NCBI GenBank assembly: GCA_050944915.1
Contig: JBMNRY010000077.1
Coordinates: forward strand, 1-9,697
Source of the DNA: JBMNRY01 sp050944915
GTDB taxonomy: Bacteria; Bacillota; Limnochordia; JAAZLZ01
DNA: 9,697 nucleotides
Direction: 5' to 3'
The notes below the pieces were generated by a model. The model was not told the DNA's origin and searched no databases. It worked only from the letters and a program-made list of their open reading frames with translations. This document shows, piece after piece, positions 6,361-9,697 of this stretch (position 1 is the stretch's first letter; the number at the start of each line of letters is the position of its first letter). A program made the translations under genes and the position numbers.

Positions 6361-6375
6361 TTATATTTCCTGTAT
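6332..6375. repeat. 16-bp direct repeat over the leftward promoter
   Basis: ATTATATTTCGTGTAT at 6332-6347 recurs as ATTATATTTCCTGTAT at 6360-6375, differing at one base, with a 28-bp period. The first copy contains the -10 of the leftward promoter and the second abuts its -35. It could be a tandem regulator site, possibly for one of the FCD proteins, or a small duplication of an AT-rich segment. Confidence 0.5.
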
Positions 6376-6482
6376 GAGTAATCTAATTATTTACACTCCA
6401 CACAACTCACCATTGATTATTTCCTGCTTTCCAGCTGGTTGGGCCTCCTTTACGAACAACCTAGGCTGTAATTTCGTATGTT

Positions 6483-6511
6483 GAGTCGCAGCAGACATCA
6501 GTTTGCGACTC
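6483..6511. repeat. 8-bp inverted repeat in the divergent region
   Basis: GAGTCGCA (6483-6490) and TGCGACTC (6504-6511) pair perfectly around a 13-nt spacer. No T tract follows on either strand, so it does not look like an intrinsic terminator. It lies about 140 bp upstream of the rightward promoter and could be a distant regulator site. Confidence 0.4.
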
Positions 6512-6648
6512 TAATCAACCCTATACTAAGTTTATCAAGTCTTGCTTCAACGCCGAATTTGTCAGCCTACCAAAGAGACTTCGATCTATAGCCCCCAGTA
6601 ATTACATCAAAGACTAGCAACACAGGGAAATAATTTGAATTTTTTCCC

Positions 6649-6677
6649 TTGACATAATGATCTTGGCCAACTATAAT
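6649..6677 (+). promoter_or_regulatory. Consensus sigma-A promoter of the lacI-transporter operon
   Basis: TTGACA (6649-6654) and TATAAT (6672-6677) are both exact consensus hexamers with the optimal 17-bp spacer, and the DNA just upstream is AT-rich. Initiation near 6684 gives a leader of about 90 nt that contains the 18-bp palindrome. Such a strong promoter normally needs a repressor to keep it quiet, which fits the adjoining palindrome and lacI gene. Confidence 0.85.
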
Positions 6678-6732
6678 GATTGCAGGATTAACCAGGCACT
6701 AAAGCCTATTAGATCGTGATTTGCGCGTTGTT

Positions 6733-6750
6733 TGATTAAACGTTTAATCA
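6733..6750. promoter_or_regulatory. Perfect 18-bp palindrome, probable LacI-family operator
   Basis: TGATTAAACGTTTAATCA is an exact inverted repeat with a central CG. This is the architecture of LacI/GalR-family operators, where the hinge-helix leucines insert at the central CpG step (as in the PurR site with its AAACGTTT core). It lies about 50 bp after the predicted start point and just before the Shine-Dalgarno of the lacI gene, so bound repressor would block elongation or initiation of the whole operon. Autoregulation by the adjacent gene is the simplest explanation. Confidence 0.8.
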
Positions 6751-6772
6751 TAGCCGAAGGAGGTGAAATCTA

Positions 6773-7795
6773 TTGGGTAAGCGAGTAACCTTAAAGGATA
6801 TTGCTAAACTAGTGGGCGTTTCCACCGCTTCGGTTTCGGGGGTGCTGAACGACACGCCAAATGTGCGCGTCAGTGAAGAAACGAGGCAGAAGATCTTAGA
6901 AACAGCGGAACGTCTCAACTACATACCAGACTTCAACGCCCGGGTCTTAAAGGGCAAGACATCTAATATCGTAGGCTTAATCATCCCCGATGTCATTAAC
7001 CCCTTCTTCCCCGAGGTCATCAGGGGTGTCATCGATACTGCAAATAAATTTGGTTATCAAGTCATTTTGTTTAATACAGACGATCGTCTGGATAAACAAA
7101 TTTTTTATATTGAGATGTTAGTCTCGTTGCGTTGCGCGGGAATCATCATCGCCGACATCGAGGCGGGTACCAACAAAAACGAAATCCTCAACCGGGTCGA
7201 CAAGACCAAGACACCGGTGGTACTCGTTGACCGGGAGATCCCCGACAGTCCTTTTCCAGCCATAACCGTTGATAACATCAAGGGCGGCTACTTGGCGACC
7301 AAATATTTAATCGAATTGGGCCATAGACGGATTGGGTTCTTGACCAACAGTCTGTCCCTAAAAAACATTCGCGACCGTTTCGCTGGCTATAAACAGGCAC
7401 TAGAAGAAAGCGGTCTTGAATTCTTGCCCGAATTCGTTTTGGAAAGCGGCTATCGGGACAATTTGGCCTATGTCTCAGTGGAAAGCTTATTGGCCCGTCA
7501 GTGCAAACCAGATGCAATATTTGTCACCGGTGACCTGATGGCTATCGAGGCCATCAGAGCCATCCGCAACTTCGGGTTGGAGATACCCCGGGACATCAGC
7601 ATTATTGGTTTCGACGACATTTGGATGTCCCAGTTTATCACCCCTCCCCTCACCACCATTTGGCAACCTAAATATGAGCTGGGTAAATTGGTGATGGACA
7701 AGCTTCATCGGATTATCAACGATGAGGAGGTCTCCTTAGAAACCACATATTTAGAACCAAAGATCGTCGTCAGGGAATCATGTAGAGCAAAATAG
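6773..7795 (+). CDS. LacI-family transcriptional regulator
   Basis: A 340-residue repressor-type protein. The N-terminal helix-turn-helix (about residues 5-29) reads VTLKDIAKLVGVSTASVSGVLN. A hinge helix follows at about 53-62 (FNARVLKGK, with the intercalating Leu59), then a periplasmic-binding-like effector domain. In that domain VDREIPDSPFPAITVDN, YLIELGHRRIGFLTN and IIGFDD are typical, and the protein ends VVRES as is usual. In the recognition helix the residue usually Arg or His (TVSR/H) is Gly23. The start is TTG at 6773, supported by AAGGAGGTGA nine bases upstream. It is transcribed from the consensus promoter at 6649 and is followed after 19 bp by the permease gene. The effector is probably the transported sugar or a derivative. 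LacI regulators of this kind usually repress, releasing on ligand binding; the direction of control is inferred. Confidence 0.93.
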   Translation: MGKRVTLKDIAKLVGVSTASVSGVLNDTPNVRVSEETRQKILETAERLNYIPDFNARVLKGKTSNIVGLIIPDVINPFFPEVIRGVIDTANKFGYQVILFNTDDRLDKQIFYIEMLVSLRCAGIIIADIEAGTNKNEILNRVDKTKTPVVLVDREIPDSPFPAITVDNIKGGYLATKYLIELGHRRIGFLTNSLSLKNIRDRFAGYKQALEESGLEFLPEFVLESGYRDNLAYVSVESLLARQCKPDAIFVTGDLMAIEAIRAIRNFGLEIPRDISIIGFDDIWMSQFITPPLTTIWQPKYELGKLVMDKLHRIINDEEVSLETTYLEPKIVVRESCRAK

Positions 7796-7814
7796 AAAGG
7801 GAGGTCCCCCCACA

Positions 7815-8795
7815 ATGGAAGCTACCAACAAACAAACGGAAGCCGTTCCAGCACAAGGCATTTTTCGCAGAGAAATATTTCAAAAATACTTTTCTGTTTG
7901 TTTCCTTTTCCTGCTCATCTTATTTTTTGCTTTACAATCACAACATTTTCTCACCTTTAAAAACTTCGGCAACATTTTGCAGCAGTCGGCCACATTGATC
8001 ATTGTCGCCATGGGCGGAACCTTTGTCATCATGTCGGGTAGTATCGACCTATCTGTGGGTTCCGTCGTCGGTCTTTCTTCGGTCATCACCGCGGGATTAA
8101 TCAAAATCATTGGTCTTTGGGCGATTCCCGTCGGCATTTTAGTCGGAACCATCTGTGGATTAATCAATGGTTTCATTTTCTCTAAAGTCAAAATACCGTC
8201 TTTCATAACTACCCTCGGTATGATGATTGTCGCCCGAGGCGTCGTCTTGGTCTACACCAGGGGAATGCCCATCACCGTTTTCCATCCGGGATTCTTATTC
8301 CTCGGACAAGGACGTGTCTTGGGCATTCCCTTCATTGTCATCTTAGCCCTCCTTACCTTCCTGTTAACAGCTTTTATCTCCCAATATACCGTCTTTGGCC
8401 GAAACATTCGGGCTATCGGCGGACAAGAACGGGTCTCCCTTCTATCGGGGATTAACGTCGATGGCGTTAAACTCCTGATTTACGTCTTCGCCGGCGCCTT
8501 GAGTGGTCTAGGAGGAGTAGCCATGGCGGCCCGTTTAGGAGCAGGCACACCACTGCTGGGTGATGGCATGGAATTGGATGTCATTGCCGCCGTCGTCCTC
8601 GGGGGCACCCCCCTCACAGGCGGTATCGGCAGTGTTTTAGGTACTATTGTTGGAGCCTTGACCATGATTGTTTTGGGCAACGGATTAAACATTATGGGCA
8701 TCTCTTCCTACACCCAGATGATTATCAAAGGTATCGTGTTGGTCTTAGCGGTAGCCATGACCATCGACCGAGAAAAGATTGGTGTAATCAAATAA
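7815..8795 (+). CDS. Sugar ABC transporter permease, RbsC/XylH type
   Basis: A 326-residue integral membrane protein of the BPD_transp_2 family, forming the channel of a ribose/xylose-type importer. About eight to ten hydrophobic segments are apparent, the first at about residues 28-45. Family signatures are GTFVIMSGSIDLSVGSVVGL at about 69-88, the cytoplasmic coupling region VFGRNIRAIGGQERVSLLSG, and ELDVIAAVVLGGTPLTGG near the C-terminal third. The ATG at 7815 has AAAGGGAGG about ten bases upstream. It comes directly after the lacI gene and before the binding-protein gene (94-bp gap). No ATP-binding subunit is encoded between them; in this family it is a single double-domain RbsA-type protein, presumably downstream. 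The exact sugar cannot be read from sequence. Confidence 0.92.
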   Translation: MEATNKQTEAVPAQGIFRREIFQKYFSVCFLFLLILFFALQSQHFLTFKNFGNILQQSATLIIVAMGGTFVIMSGSIDLSVGSVVGLSSVITAGLIKIIGLWAIPVGILVGTICGLINGFIFSKVKIPSFITTLGMMIVARGVVLVYTRGMPITVFHPGFLFLGQGRVLGIPFIVILALLTFLLTAFISQYTVFGRNIRAIGGQERVSLLSGINVDGVKLLIYVFAGALSGLGGVAMAARLGAGTPLLGDGMELDVIAAVVLGGTPLTGGIGSVLGTIVGALTMIVLGNGLNIMGISSYTQMIIKGIVLVLAVAMTIDREKIGVIK

Positions 8796-8889
8796 GGGGT
8801 CTAAGGGCCCAGCTCGGGAAAGGGGTGATCGTTCCATAGGTAGCTACGGAAGGCTTCAACAACAAATTCCTATTAACGGAGGTTGACAA
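8796..8889 (+). other. Spacer between permease and binding-protein genes
   Basis: This 94-bp spacer is longer than the others in the operon. It has a GC-rich start (GGGGTCTAAGGGCCC) and an 8-bp palindrome GTAGCTAC, but no stem with a T tract, so co-transcription continues as far as I can tell. The end of the spacer carries the GGAGG (8878-8882) of the next gene, seven bases from its ATG. Confidence 0.4.
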
Positions 8890-9697
8890 ATGAAAGGGTA
8901 TCGTGTTGGATTACGCTTGTGCTGTGTTTTGTTACTGGTCTTAGTCAGTTCTGCAACCGTCTTTGGTGCTGGAAACATGGTTCTTGGCCTCTCCTCCCCT
9001 GCCCTCAACGAGTTCTACATCCGTTTTGAGGATTTCGCCCAAGTGGGAGCCAAAGAGTTAGGTATTCAATTAATCACCCTCAACGCGGAAGATAAGGGTG
9101 AAAAACAGCTTCGGGACGTAGAAGACTTAATCGCCCGGGGTGTCGATGGAATTATTGTGGCCCCTGTCACCGACGCCGTCGCGCGGACGATCTTCCAAAA
9201 ATGTGAAGAAGCCGGTATTCCCGTCATCGTCGCCGACCGAAACCCGGGGATCAGACCCCAGGATGAGTTCAAGAACTACTTGGCCTTTGTCGGTCCCGAC
9301 AACGAACACGCTGGTTATCTTATCGCCAAGTATCTCATCGCCAATATGCCCTTGGGTTCCGACGGAGTCAAGAGCCTAGTGGCCTTAGAAGGCAAACTGG
9401 GTAGCACCAACTCGGAACTGAGAACAAGGGGTCTCATGCGGGCTTTAGAAGAGCATCCCGAGGTCCAACTCCTAGCCAAGCAAACGGCTGGTTTTGACCG
9501 GGATCAAGGTATGACGGTCATGGAAGACTTCTTGGTAGCCTATAACAACATCGATGCCGTCTGGTCCGCCAACGACGCTATGGCCCTAGGTGCCATCGCG
9601 GCTATTAGAAATGCCAACCGGATGAATGAGATGATCGTCGGCGGCATGGATACCGACCGGGATGCCTGTGAATCGGTAGCTTACAATCAGCTCAACT
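8890..9697 (+). CDS. Sugar-binding protein of ABC transporter, RbsB-like (partial, 3' end outside window)
   Basis: An open frame from ATG 8890 runs to the window edge without a stop, giving 269 codons of what should be about 310-350. It is a periplasmic-binding-protein type 1 fold (Peripla_BP_4). Residues 1-28 form a signal peptide (basic start, hydrophobic core LCCVLLLVLVSSATVFGAG). There is no lipobox cysteine near the end of the core, since the only early cysteines are at 11-12; cleavage by signal peptidase I around residues 26-28 is likely. Family residues for sugar contact are visible: D116-R117 (VADRNP), the LEGKLGSTNSELRTRG loop at about 166-181, N228-D229 (SANDAMALGA) and the GGMDTDRD segment near 251-258. 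GGAGG lies seven bases before the ATG. It delivers the substrate to the permease encoded just upstream. Ribose-, xylose- or polyol-type ligands are all possible. Confidence 0.9.
   Translation, partial: MKGYRVGLRLCCVLLLVLVSSATVFGAGNMVLGLSSPALNEFYIRFEDFAQVGAKELGIQLITLNAEDKGEKQLRDVEDLIARGVDGIIVAPVTDAVARTIFQKCEEAGIPVIVADRNPGIRPQDEFKNYLAFVGPDNEHAGYLIAKYLIANMPLGSDGVKSLVALEGKLGSTNSELRTRGLMRALEEHPEVQLLAKQTAGFDRDQGMTVMEDFLVAYNNIDAVWSANDAMALGAIAAIRNANRMNEMIVGGMDTDRDACESVAYNQLN

Larger units (their letters stand above)
6244..6772. other. Shared divergent regulatory region
   Basis: This 529-bp region separates the leftward enzyme block from the rightward lacI-transporter block. It holds the leftward promoter and its direct repeat (6332-6375), an 8-bp inverted repeat (6483-6511), a 7-bp inverted repeat around AT-rich DNA (6624-6649), the rightward consensus promoter (6649-6677) and the 18-bp palindrome (6733-6750). 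I find no convincing gene: the longest ATG frame I followed (6478-6591, 37 codons) has no ribosome binding site. The stretch 6376-6470 shows nothing I can interpret. Confidence 0.6.

Noticed and set aside
6478..6591. A 37-codon plus-strand frame starting ATG in the divergent region
   Set aside because: No ribosome binding site precedes it, the peptide is low in information, and it overlaps the 8-bp inverted repeat.

Overview
The window looks like a chromosomal catabolic locus from a member of the Bacillota (low-GC Gram-positive lineage). The evidence is purine-rich Shine-Dalgarno sequences of the GGAGG type before every gene, a consensus sigma-A promoter, GTG and TTG starts, and mixed GC content. 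The substrate-binding protein has a signal peptide without a lipobox cysteine, which hints at a diderm Bacillota lineage such as Limnochordia or Halanaerobiales, but this is only a hint. I see no mobile element, CRISPR array, rRNA or tRNA.

Layout: two divergent blocks share a 529-bp regulatory region (6244-6772). The leftward block, in transcription order, is an MhpE/DmpG-like pyruvate aldolase (6243-5248), an acetamidase/formamidase-family amidohydrolase (5000-4101), a GntR/FCD regulator (4035-3361), an Ldh-family 2-hydroxyacid (or related) dehydrogenase (3244-2186) and a beta-hydroxyacid dehydrogenase resembling tartronate semialdehyde reductase (2149-1277). A strong stem-loop at 1130-1166 follows. 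Beyond it lies a second, separately transcribed GntR/FCD regulator (916-218), preceded by a perfect 16-bp palindrome that is probably its operator. Positions 1-217 hold no gene I can name. The rightward block is a LacI-family regulator (6773-7795), an RbsC/XylH-type sugar ABC permease (7815-8795) and an RbsB-type sugar-binding protein that runs off the window end (8890-9697). The transporter ATPase is not in view and may lie downstream.

Regulation: the lacI promoter at 6649-6677 is a consensus match (TTGACA, 17 bp, TATAAT). A perfect 18-bp palindrome with a central CG lies between its start point and the ribosome binding site and is a strong candidate for an autoregulatory LacI-type operator. 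The leftward block has a candidate promoter (TATACA, 17 bp, TATAAT) embedded in a 16-bp direct repeat.

Working together (inference): the importer takes up a sugar or sugar-like compound. The leftward enzymes fit a route in which an amide is hydrolysed, a hydroxyacid is oxidised to a 2-oxoacid, the 2-oxoacid is cleaved to pyruvate plus an aldehyde, and the aldehyde is reduced by the beta-hydroxyacid dehydrogenase. This resembles the glucarate logic (pyruvate plus tartronate semialdehyde, then glycerate), but with a DmpG-fold aldolase and an amidase. The aldolase appears to lack the catalytic His of the DmpG/BphI family, so its substrate may be new.
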